Positions 52,984 through 62,239 of a stretch of DNA of 64,000 nt are shown one piece after another. The first letter of the stretch is position 1, and every line of letters begins with the position of its first letter. This DNA is from Leptolyngbya sp. FACHB-60 (GTDB lineage Bacteria > Cyanobacteriota > Cyanobacteriia > Phormidesmidales > Phormidesmidaceae): positions 1 through 64,000 of the forward strand of contig NZ_JACJOX010000037.1 of assembly GCF_014695775.1 (NCBI RefSeq). Direction: 5' to 3'. Made by a program: the position numbers and the translations under genes. The notes beneath the pieces are model-generated. The model was given only the letters and a program-made list of their open reading frames with translations, did no database searches and was not told the origin of the DNA.

Positions 52984-54807
52984 CTAAAAATCTTCGCGGG
53001 CGGCGATCGCCGCCGCCACCCGATCAACCACCTCAGCCACGGGCAGAGCGCCTAACTCTCCCTGGGCGCGGGTGCGAATACTGAGGGCGTTGGCCTCCAG
53101 CTCCTTCGCGCCGACTACGGCCATGATCGGCACCTTGGCCTTTTCGGCGTTGCGCACCATCTTACCGAGGCGATCGCCGCTGGCATCGACCTCTACCCGT
53201 ACCCCTTTGGCCAAGAGCTGGTCAGCTAGAGACTGAGCAAAACCCAGCTGTTCCTCGGTGACAGGCAGCAGGCGCATCTGCACCGGAGCCAGCCACAGCG
53301 GAAAGTCACCCGCATATTCCTCAATCAAAATGCCAATCAGTCGCTCTAGAGAACCAAAAGGAGCGCGGTGAATCATCACCGGGCGCTGGCGCGAGCCATC
53401 TTCGGCTACATACTCCAAATCAAATCGCTCGGGTAGGTTGTAATCAACCTGCACCGTGCCCAGCTGCCACTCCCGCTCTAGGGCATCTCGGAAGATAAAG
53501 TCGAGCTTAGGACCATAGAAAGCCGCCTCTCCCGGAGCCTCAAAATAGTCCATCCCAAGGGTCTGCACAGCTCGGCGAATCGCGTTTTGAGAGGTTTCCC
53601 ACACATCGTCGCCACCAATATATTTGGTCGACTCGGGGTCGCGGAAGCTGAGTCGCGCCTTAAAGTTCTTTAACTTTAGGCTACCGAACACGGTCAAAAT
53701 CAGATCCACCACCTTGAGGAACTCGTCATCGAGCTGCTCAGGACGCACAAACAGGTGCGAATCATCTACTGTAAAGCCCCGCACGCGAGTGAGCCCCCCC
53801 AGTTCTCCAGACTGCTCATAGCGATACACCGTGCCAAACTCCGCCAGACGCAGGGGCAACTCTCGGTACGACCTGAGCTCACTCTTATAGATCTGAATAT
53901 GGAAGGGGCAGTTCATCGGCTTCATCACAAAGCCCTCCTCCGCCAGGCGAGCCGCATCGTCGTCCGCCATCAGCGGAAACATGTCCTCCCGGTAGTTCTG
54001 CCAGTGCCCCGACGTTTTGAATAGGTCTACCCGGGCAATGTGGGGGGTCACCACACCCAGATATCCCCGTTTAGTTTGCTCCTCTTTAAGGAAGGTTTCT
54101 AGTGTAGAGCGCAGCACTGTGCCCTTAGGTGTCCATAGAGGCAGACCCGGCCCAACATCATCGGCAAAAATAAACAGCCCCAGCTCTTTACCCAGTTTGC
54201 GGTGGTCGCGGCGCTTGGCTTCCTCGCGGCGGCGCTTGTACTCCTGAAGCTGCTCAGGGTTTTCCCAAGCGGTGCCGTAGATGCGCTGGAGCTGAGCCCG
54301 GTTTTCATCGCCGCGCCAGTAGGCTCCGGCCACACTCTCTAGCTCAAAGGCCTTAGGATTCAGGTCAGCGGTGCTAGCCACGTGAGGCCCCGCGCAGAGA
54401 TCCCACCACTGGTCGCCCAGATGATAAAGCGTGATCGGGTCTTTTAAATCTTGTAGGATTTCGAGCTTGTAGGGTTCGCCCAGGGCCTCAATGCGGCGCT
54501 GGGCTTCTTCGCGGGTGACAGTTTCCTGAGTTACCGGCAACCCTTTATTGATGATTTTAATCATCTCCTTTTTAATCGCCTTCAGGTCTTGGTCAGTGAA
54601 GGGCTCAGGGCTGTCAAAGTCGTAGTAAAAGCCGTAGTCGATCGAGGGGCCAATGGTCACCTGCGTCTTGGGAAACAACGTCTGTACCGCCATGGCCATA
54701 ACGTGGGAAAAGGTGTGGCGAATGCGCTGAAGCGCCTCTGACTCGCTGGTGCGGGGCAGAAGCATGGGTACAGTAGACTCGGGTGCAGACAAATCAGTTT
54801 GAGCCAT
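52984..54807 (-). CDS. thrS: Threonine-tRNA ligase
   Basis: ThrS charges tRNA-Thr. The 607-residue enzyme starts directly with the editing domain (HTFSHVMAMAVQTLFPKTQV, with the HxxxH pair, and DLCAGPHV); the N-terminal TGS domain of the E. coli enzyme is absent, as in other cyanobacterial ThrS. Class II motifs follow: motif 2 around YRYEQSGELGGLTRVRGFTV, zinc Cys in MKPMNCPFHIQIYKS, and motif 3 HRAPFGSLERLIGILIEEY. The anticodon-binding domain is at the C-terminus. The editing site is intact, so this is the proofreading type (T1-like) rather than the editing-deficient paralogue found in some cyanobacteria. Confidence 0.96.
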   Translation of the reverse strand: MAQTDLSAPESTVPMLLPRTSESEALQRIRHTFSHVMAMAVQTLFPKTQVTIGPSIDYGFYYDFDSPEPFTDQDLKAIKKEMIKIINKGLPVTQETVTREEAQRRIEALGEPYKLEILQDLKDPITLYHLGDQWWDLCAGPHVASTADLNPKAFELESVAGAYWRGDENRAQLQRIYGTAWENPEQLQEYKRRREEAKRRDHRKLGKELGLFIFADDVGPGLPLWTPKGTVLRSTLETFLKEEQTKRGYLGVVTPHIARVDLFKTSGHWQNYREDMFPLMADDDAARLAEEGFVMKPMNCPFHIQIYKSELRSYRELPLRLAEFGTVYRYEQSGELGGLTRVRGFTVDDSHLFVRPEQLDDEFLKVVDLILTVFGSLKLKNFKARLSFRDPESTKYIGGDDVWETSQNAIRRAVQTLGMDYFEAPGEAAFYGPKLDFIFRDALEREWQLGTVQVDYNLPERFDLEYVAEDGSRQRPVMIHRAPFGSLERLIGILIEEYAGDFPLWLAPVQMRLLPVTEEQLGFAQSLADQLLAKGVRVEVDASGDRLGKMVRNAEKAKVPIMAVVGAKELEANALSIRTRAQGELGALPVAEVVDRVAAAIAAREDF

Positions 54808-55148
54808 TGGTCAACGCTGAAGGCAAAAAAGAATGTAGCCTCTAGTTTAGCGACTATTGGGTAAACCCAAAGCGATGGTCCATGAGGTACGGTTATCTCA
54901 CCCCAAGGGGAGACTATCTAGCTTCGCAATCCATCTGCTTGGGGTTTATGATGGGATGCAAGGGCACCACTCTGGGGCATGGGCAAGGCCCATAGCCACT
55001 TGAGAGAAATTAAGCTGAGACAGAATTGCGTTCTTGCAGTCTTGTGTTATGCTGTGTTCCTGAATCTCGGGTTAATGTCTGCGCAAGTTTCAAGGGTGTG
55101 CAGAATTTCCCCAGTTCAACGTTCTGAAGAGCTTTTTAAATCGAAAAT
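54808..55148. other. Divergent region between thrS and the DUF4327 gene
   Basis: No gene seen in these 341 bases. Both divergent promoters should lie here; I cannot place boxes with confidence. Confidence 0.4.
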
Positions 55149-55385
55149 ATGACTGAAGCAATTGCCGACTTAGTTGTCGCTCACCCAATGGTGAAATTTC
55201 AGCGCCAAGTTGAGTCTTTAGTGAAAAAGTCCAAAGTTGTTCGCCCCAGCGATCCAATTTGGAAAATTGCCTTCTTGTTTGGGGATGACTGGGCCCATTG
55301 GAAGCAAGAACTGGAAGAATTCGACTTTTCTACCCAAGATCCCATTGAAGATTTGCTGTCAGTGCAATCCTGGGAAGAGGACTAG
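55149..55385 (+). CDS. DUF4327 family protein
   Basis: The 78-residue protein matches the short cyanobacterial DUF4327 layout: VKFQRQVESLVKKSKVVRPS, DPIWKIAFLFGDDWAHWKQE, LEEFDFSTQDPIEDLLSVQS and a terminal WEED. It is soluble and acidic. The function is unknown. There is no visible Shine-Dalgarno sequence before the ATG, which is not rare in cyanobacteria. A 10-bp hairpin with one mismatch (55400-55425) follows and overlaps the stop of the convergent phosphatase gene. Confidence 0.75.
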   Translation: MTEAIADLVVAHPMVKFQRQVESLVKKSKVVRPSDPIWKIAFLFGDDWAHWKQELEEFDFSTQDPIEDLLSVQSWEED

Positions 55386-55399
55386 TGAAATAGCCAGTT

Positions 55400-55425
55400 G
55401 ATGACGAGTTGGTTAACTCGCCATC
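55400..55425. terminator. Candidate hairpin between convergent genes
   Basis: GATG-A-CGAGTT (55400-55410) pairs with AACTCG-C-CATC (55415-55425) around a 4-base loop with one mismatch. No T-run follows on either strand, so terminator function is only possible. It overlaps the 3' end of the PP2C gene. Confidence 0.45.
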
Positions 55426-57260
55426 GACAGCATATCGGGCTGTAGCTTAACCCGCACAAGAATGGTCGTGATGTTGTCATGACCATTTTTTTCGTTGGCC
55501 AAATCAATAAGCTGAGCTGCGCCACTGTCTAAATTGGCTCTTGATCGCAATAGACTAGCAATATGGGTATCGGCATGGCGCTCCAGTAAGTCATTGTCGC
55601 TGAGACCGTCGGAGCACAGGATCAGTAGAGTGTCTTCTGTCAGCTCGTGGTAGGCAATGCCGGGGACGAGGTCTTCTTTTCCCCTAGGGCCTAAGGCCTG
55701 GGTTAGTTGGTAGGCATCAGGGCGAGCATAGGCTAGAGCCGGCTCTACGCCTCGATTAATTTCGCGTTGACCGACCTCATGGTCGAGAGTGAGCTGTCGT
55801 AGTCCCAGGCGCTTATTGTAGCTGTATAGGCGGCTGTCACCCACATGAACAACGGCGATGTCGAGATTGTGCAGCAGCACCATGACAAGGGTAGTGCCCA
55901 TGCGCCCCACTCCAGATGTGGCGTTGGTTTGATTAATGTCGAAGATAGTTTGGTTGGCGGTGAGCACAGCCTGCGCCAGGGTGCTTTGGTCGGGCAGGCG
56001 ATCGCTGCTCCAGTGCTGAGTTAAATAATCGCGTAGCGTGCGCACTGCCAACTGACTCGCCACTTCGCCTGAGGCGTGTCCACCCATGCCATCGCAGAGA
56101 ATGTAAAGTCCTTTGGACCGCAGAATGCTGCCCTGGGGTCCGCTGACCTTTTGTAGCTGTGTTTGGGTAAAGAACCAGTCTTCGTTATGGTGGCGCTGCT
56201 GACCAATATGGCTTTGCCCAGCATCGTCGAGGTGAGCCAGCTTCATGGGTAAGACCATGGTTGGTGTTTCTATGAGCCCACTGCCATCGTCGTCATCGGG
56301 CAGTTCTTGGGTATCGAAAACCGCATCGACATCGAGGTCGAAACCGGCGGTTGGTAGCTCAATATCGGGTTCTAAATTGGAAGCTGTAATCGCTTCGTCA
56401 GGCTCTGGCCTGGAGGTAGAGAAGACCTCAACTGGCGGCGAATAGGCTTGGGCCGCTTCACCCAGGGTGGTTTGCACCCGATCGAGGTCATTTGTCAGTC
56501 CCTCGGCTAGATCGCTGATTAAAGCCTGTACCTTAGGTGGCAGACAACATGAACCGCTGTCGAGCATAGACTGCCACATTTGGCCAAGCGCTGCTAGGGG
56601 CAAGGCCGGCCGGTTGGGCATCTGATCGACCTGCGTCAAGCAGAGCAGGTTGTTTTCGTTGAGGGCAAGCCGCTGGGGGGTCAGGAGAGTAGCCTGTCCG
56701 TGCCAAGGGGCTAAGGCCTCCCACAACAGCGTGGTCTCAAACAACCATTGGAGGCGCTGAAGCGGGTCATCTATGGCTGCCCAGCCGGCCGCTAAAGACA
56801 GCCAAATGCTACGGTCTTCGATGAGTAATAGGGTTCGGTGGGGCGTTTGCCAAGCGTGGTGCAGCTCGGGAACGGAGGGGAAATAGTCGGTCTGGAGGGC
56901 TAAGTAGGGGTAGGCCTCGGGGGGAACTGTGACAGCTAGGGGATGTTCTGCGGGATTGAGTGTGGGTGTTTCGAGCCAGTCTACTTGGAGGTCTTGCAGG
57001 GGTGAACCGGCTTCGGGCTGGCAGTCGATGACAACTAGAGGGGTAGCGCCAAACGAGGTCTGACTGTCTGAGGGAGTCATAAGTCGATAGCGGCGATCGC
57101 CATCGAGATAGCCATCTGGATCGAGATCGCTAGGGGCGATCGCCGCTGCCCCCGCCTGGGGAATATCAATCACTCGCCACCGCTGGAGTGGCTGACCACA
57201 CCGTTTGCAGGACCGCTGTGAATTGGTATTGTCAAACTCACAAAAGGGGCAGGTTAGCAT
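55413..57260 (-). CDS. Zinc ribbon / degenerate kinase-like / PP2C phosphatase fusion
   Basis: The 615-residue protein begins with a zinc ribbon (C4, C7, C18, C21: CPFC...CKRC). Residues about 100-270 (LLLIEDRSIWLSLAAGWAAI, LLWEALAPWHGQATLLTPQR, LALNENNLLCLTQVDQ) resemble a protein-kinase C-lobe without catalytic residues. An acidic linker (about 280-345) leads to a complete metal-dependent PP2C domain (about 350-605): QRHHNEDWFF, YILCDGMGGHASGE, VVHVGDSRLY, LILCSDGLSDN and KNGHDNITTILV, with all metal Asp residues. It is therefore probably an active Ser/Thr phosphatase. The kinase-like assignment is by eye and uncertain. Confidence 0.88.
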   Translation of the reverse strand: MLTCPFCEFDNTNSQRSCKRCGQPLQRWRVIDIPQAGAAAIAPSDLDPDGYLDGDRRYRLMTPSDSQTSFGATPLVVIDCQPEAGSPLQDLQVDWLETPTLNPAEHPLAVTVPPEAYPYLALQTDYFPSVPELHHAWQTPHRTLLLIEDRSIWLSLAAGWAAIDDPLQRLQWLFETTLLWEALAPWHGQATLLTPQRLALNENNLLCLTQVDQMPNRPALPLAALGQMWQSMLDSGSCCLPPKVQALISDLAEGLTNDLDRVQTTLGEAAQAYSPPVEVFSTSRPEPDEAITASNLEPDIELPTAGFDLDVDAVFDTQELPDDDDGSGLIETPTMVLPMKLAHLDDAGQSHIGQQRHHNEDWFFTQTQLQKVSGPQGSILRSKGLYILCDGMGGHASGEVASQLAVRTLRDYLTQHWSSDRLPDQSTLAQAVLTANQTIFDINQTNATSGVGRMGTTLVMVLLHNLDIAVVHVGDSRLYSYNKRLGLRQLTLDHEVGQREINRGVEPALAYARPDAYQLTQALGPRGKEDLVPGIAYHELTEDTLLILCSDGLSDNDLLERHADTHIASLLRSRANLDSGAAQLIDLANEKNGHDNITTILVRVKLQPDMLSMAS

Positions 57261-57548
57261 CCTAGCGACGATCCAAAGTTAGGCTAGCCAGCCAGCGAGT
57301 AGGACATACCCATCGCTAGACATTTAAACTGTGCGCGGTCTTGGGGGAATCAGCAGACCCTCAGCAACCGATCAACGCACCCTCGGAGTAAAACGGCCTT
57401 ACCATTGCACCTTAAGTATCGCACGGGTCACCTCCAGGTCGCCCATCGCAAGCTCATGGTAACTTAACGCCCCTATCCTGATCTGTCTGACCCAGCGATT
57501 CTTGCCTCGGCCTCAGCTACGTTGCCCGAGGTTGATATTCGCTAGATA

Positions 57549-58145
57549 CTAGATTTTTAGCAGCCCTCGCTGTTCGGCAGGGGTGGCATGTCGGCACTGG
57601 CCAGGCTGTAGATCGCCTAGGTGGAGGTGGGCGATCGCCTGGCGCACCAGCCTCAGGGTGGGGTGACCCACGGCGGCGGTCATGCGGCGCACCTGACGGT
57701 TTTTGCCCTCCTGTAGGGTCATTTCTAGCCAGGCGGTGGGGATGCTTTGGCGATAGCGAATGGGCGGATCTCGTTCAGGCAGAAGAGGTTCGGTCGTGAG
57801 CAATTCGACCTGACAGGGCTGGGTGCGGTAGCCCTTGATAGTGACCCCCTGCCCTAACTGAGCAAGGGCGGCTGAAGTCGGTACCTGCTCGACCTGTACC
57901 CAGTAAGTGCGAGGGTGGCCAAAGCGGGGCTCACTGAGCCGATGCTGGACTCGACCGTGGTCAGTCAGCAGCATCAGCCCTTCGCTGTCGCGATCGAGCC
58001 GGCCAACAGGGTAGACATCGGCAACAGGAATGAAGTCTTTGAGTGTGAGGCGGCAAGCCGAGTCAGAGGCGGGCAGGGTGCTCCCCAGACTGAACTGACT
58101 GAGTACGTTATAGGGCTTATAAAACAGAATGTACTGATACCCCAT
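57549..58145 (-). CDS. Pseudouridine synthase, RluE/RsuA family
   Basis: The enzyme isomerises a specific uridine in 23S (RluE-type) or 16S rRNA. The 198 residues carry ILFYKPYNVLSQFS, the catalytic-Asp motif VYPVGRLDRDSEGLMLLTDH, KTYWVQVE-type RTYWVQVE, and EGKNRQVRRMTAAVGHPTLRLVR. There is no N-terminal S4 RNA-binding domain, which fits RluE rather than RsuA or RluB. The start at 58145 gives the canonical MGYQYILFYKPYNV. It is monocistronic. Confidence 0.93.
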   Translation of the reverse strand: MGYQYILFYKPYNVLSQFSLGSTLPASDSACRLTLKDFIPVADVYPVGRLDRDSEGLMLLTDHGRVQHRLSEPRFGHPRTYWVQVEQVPTSAALAQLGQGVTIKGYRTQPCQVELLTTEPLLPERDPPIRYRQSIPTAWLEMTLQEGKNRQVRRMTAAVGHPTLRLVRQAIAHLHLGDLQPGQCRHATPAEQRGLLKI

Positions 58146-58278
58146 CGTGCTGCTTATATATATGTAATGGGCTGCAACATTTCATTGCAACTCTTGTGGA
58201 AATGTTGAGAAACTACAGCGGCCTAGGCGAGGCCGATATGCTGAACTCTAATAGGACTGATTCTGGCAGGACAACCCC

Positions 58279-58593
58279 ATGGATACCGGCAATAAGTATC
58301 GCTTCGCTTGCACGCTTACCTTTGGAGATATTTACGGGCAAGTCATCGCCTGGCTGGTGATTTTGTTCGTTAGCTTGGCAGCTTCCCTAGCGCTGATGGG
58401 AGCGCGGCAGCCAATTTTTGCGTTAGCGACCGTAGGGCTAATTTTGGTGTTGTCACTCCCGTTTTTGCTATTTGCCTTTGTGACCACGCTGCTTAACCAC
58501 ATTGAGTTTGAGCCCGTAGATGCCAGTGCAGCCGCCTCAAGCCGTCCCGATCGCGGGGTTGCCTCTTCCACACCGGCTAGGGCGATGAGCTAG
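58279..58593 (+). CDS. Two-helix membrane protein of unknown function
   Basis: The 104-residue protein has a short cytosolic start (DTGNKYRFACTLTFGDIYG) and two transmembrane helices (QVIAWLVILFVSLAASLALM and IFALATVGLILVLSLPFLLF). A polar Ser/Ala-rich C-terminal tail follows. Conserved small proteins of this layout occur in cyanobacteria without assigned function. Its last 4 nt overlap the stop of the convergent TPR gene. Confidence 0.75.
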   Translation: MDTGNKYRFACTLTFGDIYGQVIAWLVILFVSLAASLALMGARQPIFALATVGLILVLSLPFLLFAFVTTLLNHIEFEPVDASAAASSRPDRGVASSTPARAMS

Positions 58594-59468
58594 GGCGTTG
58601 ACTCGGTGGGTGCAGGTGCAGCGGGGGCAGGCTCGACAGTGCTGCCGCTAGCCTCCGGTGCTGTCTGCCCCTGGGTCGCCATCTGACCAATTTGGTCTTT
58701 AAACTGTGCTGGAGCTAGGGTTGTGGCCTGGGTAAAGAGAGCCTGGGCCGTTTCGGTGTCGCCCTGCTCTTGCAACACTAGCGCCTTAGCCAAGACCGGA
58801 CGAAAGTCTTCGGGGGCAGCGGCAATGGTTTCGTCATAGAGGGCGATCGCTTGGTCTGGGCTGTTGTTCTCGACGTGCACCTGGGCCAACAGCAGTTTCA
58901 CCGATGTCGCGTCGAAACTGGCTGCACCGCCTTCTGATTGCATCTGGTCGGCGGTTTTAAGCGTGTCTTGCAGTAGCCCGATCGCGGCCTGGGGTCGCTC
59001 TTGCTGCACTAAGAGCACCGTTAGCCCTTGTAGGGCATTCATGTTGCCGGGCTCCTGGTCGAGCACCTGGCGGTAGATCTGGGCCGCGCCCTCGAGATCG
59101 CCCATCTGCTGCTTGGTTTGAGCTAGGAGCACCGCATAGTCGGGCACGTTGGGGTTGAGGTCAACCAGCTTTTCGAGGGGAGCAACTACCCCGTTGATGT
59201 CGCCGAGCTGAATGCGGGCATCAACTAGCCCCTGGAGAGCGGTTTGATTGTCGGGCTCACGCTCTAGCACCAGTTCATAGCCTTTTGCCTGGGCCTCCAG
59301 CTCGGTTTGCATAGCCACGGGGTCAGCAGCAGGATTGGCATCAGGGGTGCTGCTGGCTCTACGGCCGCTGTTGCTGCCCAAAATTGGCAGCAGCGACAGC
59401 GACAAAAAGGCCGCTAATGCCAGGGTCAAGACAGTGCCAACGAGCCAACGGTTGCGGTTTGCGGTCAC
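58590..59468 (-). CDS. Membrane-anchored TPR protein
   Basis: The start is a GTG at 59468. One N-terminal transmembrane anchor (WLVGTVLTLALAAFLSLSLL) is followed by at least five tetratricopeptide units. Examples are YELVLEREPDNQTALQGLVD, LEKLVDLNPNVPDYAVLLAQ, AAQIYRQVLDQEPGNMNALQ and IALYDETIAAAPEDFRPVLA. A Pro/Ala-rich disordered tail ends the 292 residues. Such proteins act as assembly scaffolds at membranes; the partner is unknown. It is divergent from the next gene across a 450-bp region. Confidence 0.85.
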   Translation of the reverse strand: MTANRNRWLVGTVLTLALAAFLSLSLLPILGSNSGRRASSTPDANPAADPVAMQTELEAQAKGYELVLEREPDNQTALQGLVDARIQLGDINGVVAPLEKLVDLNPNVPDYAVLLAQTKQQMGDLEGAAQIYRQVLDQEPGNMNALQGLTVLLVQQERPQAAIGLLQDTLKTADQMQSEGGAASFDATSVKLLLAQVHVENNSPDQAIALYDETIAAAPEDFRPVLAKALVLQEQGDTETAQALFTQATTLAPAQFKDQIGQMATQGQTAPEASGSTVEPAPAAPAPTESTP

Positions 59469-59921
59469 GGGTGTACCTCATCAAGACAGCGGCGCGATCG
59501 CAGCCGAAGCGCGATCGCAAACAATTAGTTAAGTCAATGATCTTAGCGTTTTAGCCTAGGGCTGAATCTGCGCCCTAGCCCGACCAAGGCCATAGACAGG
59601 GCTACAGTAGCAAAGAAGTTGTCAAAAAGCTCAGAAACAATACGGATTGCTAACCGTCACCGATGGAAACTTAAGAGAGCTACTCAGTCAAGGACACAGC
59701 AGCGGCAGTGCAGGCTGCCTTAGGGCTAGAGAACCATCGTAAAGGTGGCTTTTTGACTCGTTTGTAAAGCCTTGTGCGAATTGCGTTAACCGCTTAAATA
59801 TTTGCCCTAGCAATGCACATTAAAGGGTGAATGTTACGCTAGGCTTACAGGCTAAGTCATGCGCAGAGTTGCTGTTGCGCCGGGTGGCTAGTTTTTGTTG
59901 AGAGGGAGATCGGTGGGTGTT
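59469..59921. other. Divergent intergenic region
   Basis: No gene seen. Two HIP1-containing GCGCGATCGCA stretches occur near 59493-59519. Promoters of both flanking genes should lie here. Confidence 0.4.
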
Positions 59922-61043
59922 ATGGGTTCTGCAGAGCAAGACGCTTCTAATAAGAGCGACATTAACGCTAAGGATAGTCACGACCAGGGGACGACACCCG
60001 CTGCGGATCGGCCATCGCTAATGTCCCCTCCCCAGCGCCCGGTGCGTCCAGTGCGCCCCGCCGCTGCCCCCGAGACTGTGGTAGCCGTCAAGCCGCTGGC
60101 AAAGGCAGCTGACACCGCCGTAGTGATACCCAAAGCGACGGTAACAGAAAAGGTGCCAGAGCCCCCTGCTCCTGAACCTGACCCCGCCGCCTATCGCTAT
60201 CAACCCATTGCGCCCCCCAGCGAACCGATGCAGTACCGGGCGATTGGCTTGGTGCGGGGCACCTACGAACCGAGCGAAGCCGACCAGCTCAACCGGGGCA
60301 ACCTGACCACTGAGGATGGCCATGTCATCGACTCGGTGCTGCTCGGGCGCATCACCAGCCTGGTGAAGAAACATATCGATTTAACCGTTTCCCACCTCTG
60401 GGTCGTCTATCCTCGCACCCGGCGCGAGCTAGACAACGACGATCAAGACCTGCACCTGCAAATTGTCGGAGTTTGGGAACCAGAAACCCTCGGTCTTCCT
60501 GGAGAATCGCCTTCTAGTGAGGACGGTGATGAAACCGACGCCGACGCCTCTGAAAAACCCGACCTAGCTAACCTACCGCCGGTTGACGACAACTTCTTCT
60601 CGATTCGCGGCGAGGTCATCAAGTACACACCCGAAGACAAGTGCATTGCCGTCAAGATTTTGCAGGGTGCTAAGCGCACTCCTGGCACGTCTAAACCGTT
60701 TAAGCTGCTGCTCCACGGCACCATCGAAGGCCGCACCGTAGGCTACTTCTGGGACTTCAAAGTCAAGCGCGAAGCCAAAGTATTAGTGCTGAGTGAAGCC
60801 TCGCCCGTAGGAATTGTGCCACCTAAAAAGCGGGCCAAGGGCAGCGGTGGATCTGGCCCCCGCCGCGGTAAGCCAGGCATGCGCAGCGGGCCAGGGGGAA
60901 GCCGTCCGCCCATGCCCAGTCGCCGTCCTACCGGCGTTAAGAGCAGCGATGCCGGCACGGATACTCGTTCCGAGTCGGTTCCCGAACGCATTGCGAGTCG
61001 CCCCAAAAAGCGAGACGACAATATTGAAAGCAGCGCTGAATAG
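59922..61043 (+). CDS. Conserved protein of unknown function with repeat-derived C-terminal peptide
   Basis: ATG 59922 gives 373 residues (MGSAEQDASNKSDINAKDS); a TTG at 59895 is less likely. The first 100 residues are Pro/Ala/Val-rich and disordered. A folded core follows (about 105-295: MQYRAIGLVRGTYEPSEADQ, DGHVIDSVLLGRITSLVKKH, HLWVVYPRTR, FFSIRGEVIKYTPEDKCIAV and FKLLLHGTIEGRTVGYFWDF). It looks beta-rich and possibly OB-like; I do not know its function. The tail is highly basic (PPKKRAKGSGGSGPRRGKPG), suggesting nucleic-acid binding. Residues 345-356 (GTDTRSESVPER) are encoded by a dispersed palindromic element, inserted in frame. Confidence 0.8.
   Translation: MGSAEQDASNKSDINAKDSHDQGTTPAADRPSLMSPPQRPVRPVRPAAAPETVVAVKPLAKAADTAVVIPKATVTEKVPEPPAPEPDPAAYRYQPIAPPSEPMQYRAIGLVRGTYEPSEADQLNRGNLTTEDGHVIDSVLLGRITSLVKKHIDLTVSHLWVVYPRTRRELDNDDQDLHLQIVGVWEPETLGLPGESPSSEDGDETDADASEKPDLANLPPVDDNFFSIRGEVIKYTPEDKCIAVKILQGAKRTPGTSKPFKLLLHGTIEGRTVGYFWDFKVKREAKVLVLSEASPVGIVPPKKRAKGSGGSGPRRGKPGMRSGPGGSRPPMPSRRPTGVKSSDAGTDTRSESVPERIASRPKKRDDNIESSAE
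60943..61002 (+). repeat. Dispersed palindromic element, in-frame copy in a basic protein tail
   Basis: This 60-nt unit matches 34609-34668 at 51 of 60 positions and is read in the same frame, encoding SDAGTDTRSESVPERIASR. Hairpin arms ACTCGT (60963-60968) and GCGAGT (60993-60998) keep pairing through compensatory T-A to C-G and C-G to T-G changes relative to the other copy. Confidence 0.85.
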
Positions 61044-61049
61044 ACCTGA

Positions 61050-62237
61050 TTAGCTGCTCACATCCTGCGGCAAAAAGGCACGATCCTGGGGCAGAGAGGC
61101 GACTGGGGATGTTAGTTCAAACTGCCCCGACTCAATCCAGCTTTTCAGCTCGTTGGCGACTTGGCGAGCCATGTAGATGCTGGCTAGCGGTGCTGTGCGC
61201 ACCGGCTGACCTTCGATCGTAATGCTGCCCGACTTGAGTTGGGCATAGCTGACCAAGCCAAAGGTGGGCCGCACCCGTCGAGGAATTGAAAAATCCATCA
61301 CCGGGGCGACAATGTCAGCGTCCTGGATGGCGCAGTGGGCCGCTACCTGTTCGTTGAGAATGGGGATCGGCACCCCGACCCCGAGCATCAGCGAAGGGCC
61401 GTAGCCTTTGAAATAGCAGCCCCGCACCCAATAGGACTGCATCTGTTTGGCGTCGCCGATCAGGGCCATGGTGGCGGCGGGACCGATGGGGGTACGGTTG
61501 GGCAACCGCCGCTGCAGCGGAAAGTGCTGGGTGCCCTCCCAAGCCAAATAACCGATGCCGCCACCAAAAAAGATGCGGGTGCCAATGCCAATGGCCTCCA
61601 AGTCAGGGTCATTCAGCAAGGGCGATAGCGCGCCTGAGTTAGCGTACACCGCATTGCCAAGGCGGGGCTGAAGGGGACCCAGGTAGGTAGAGAGGGTGCG
61701 ATCGCCCCCGTTCACCCCCACAATAAAATTTTGGTAGAGCCCCCTGGGGCTAAACAGGTAGAACTGGTTGATGCTGTCGCGGGTAATGGTGGTTTCGAGG
61801 GCGGTGCGGGGGTAGCAGTCGGTGCCGTGGCCCGTGGCCTGAAGCGGTACGCTGCGCCCGGCGATTAGATCGGCAATTACATGGCCGCCGCCGTGCTCTC
61901 GTACGGTTTCGGTATCGCCCAGATCTGCCCCTCGCCCGGCCACGGCTGGCTGGCTGGCCCCCAGGCAGACATCTACGGCCCCGAAGCCAGCGTAGGCGGG
62001 CACCCCATCTAGGTAGCACTCCAACAGCTTGATGGGCGGGTCAGTGTGGCCCAGGTTGAGCATGGCACCTGACGATTCCATCGGCTCAAAGGTGCCAGCG
62101 ATCACGACATCTACCGCTTTAGCGGCGGCGGCAATGCCCTGCTCCTTGGCCTGCACCTTAAAGGCTTCAGCGGTTTGCACGACCACCTGCCCGGCGCGAA
62201 TTTTAGCGTTGATGCTGTCGATGGTGCGCATGGGCAA
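61050..62237 (-). CDS. Homocysteine biosynthesis protein (DUF39 / COG1900)
   Basis: COG1900 proteins support homocysteine formation from aspartate semialdehyde and a sulfur donor in methanogens and are common in cyanobacteria. The 395-residue protein is the DUF39 domain alone: RTIDSINAKIRAGQVVVQTA, DVVIAGTFEPMESSGAMLNL, LECYLDGVPAYAGFGAVDVC, RIFFGGGIGYLAWEGTQH and MQSYWVRGCYFKGYGPSLML. Several cysteines (in DVCLG, TDCYP, RGCYF and HCAIQ) may be catalytic. The ferredoxin-like or NIL partner present in methanogens is not adjacent. It starts 2 nt after the small membrane protein gene in a prmA operon. Confidence 0.85.
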   Translation of the reverse strand: MPMRTIDSINAKIRAGQVVVQTAEAFKVQAKEQGIAAAAKAVDVVIAGTFEPMESSGAMLNLGHTDPPIKLLECYLDGVPAYAGFGAVDVCLGASQPAVAGRGADLGDTETVREHGGGHVIADLIAGRSVPLQATGHGTDCYPRTALETTITRDSINQFYLFSPRGLYQNFIVGVNGGDRTLSTYLGPLQPRLGNAVYANSGALSPLLNDPDLEAIGIGTRIFFGGGIGYLAWEGTQHFPLQRRLPNRTPIGPAATMALIGDAKQMQSYWVRGCYFKGYGPSLMLGVGVPIPILNEQVAAHCAIQDADIVAPVMDFSIPRRVRPTFGLVSYAQLKSGSITIEGQPVRTAPLASIYMARQVANELKSWIESGQFELTSPVASLPQDRAFLPQDVSS

Positions 62238-62239
62238 GC

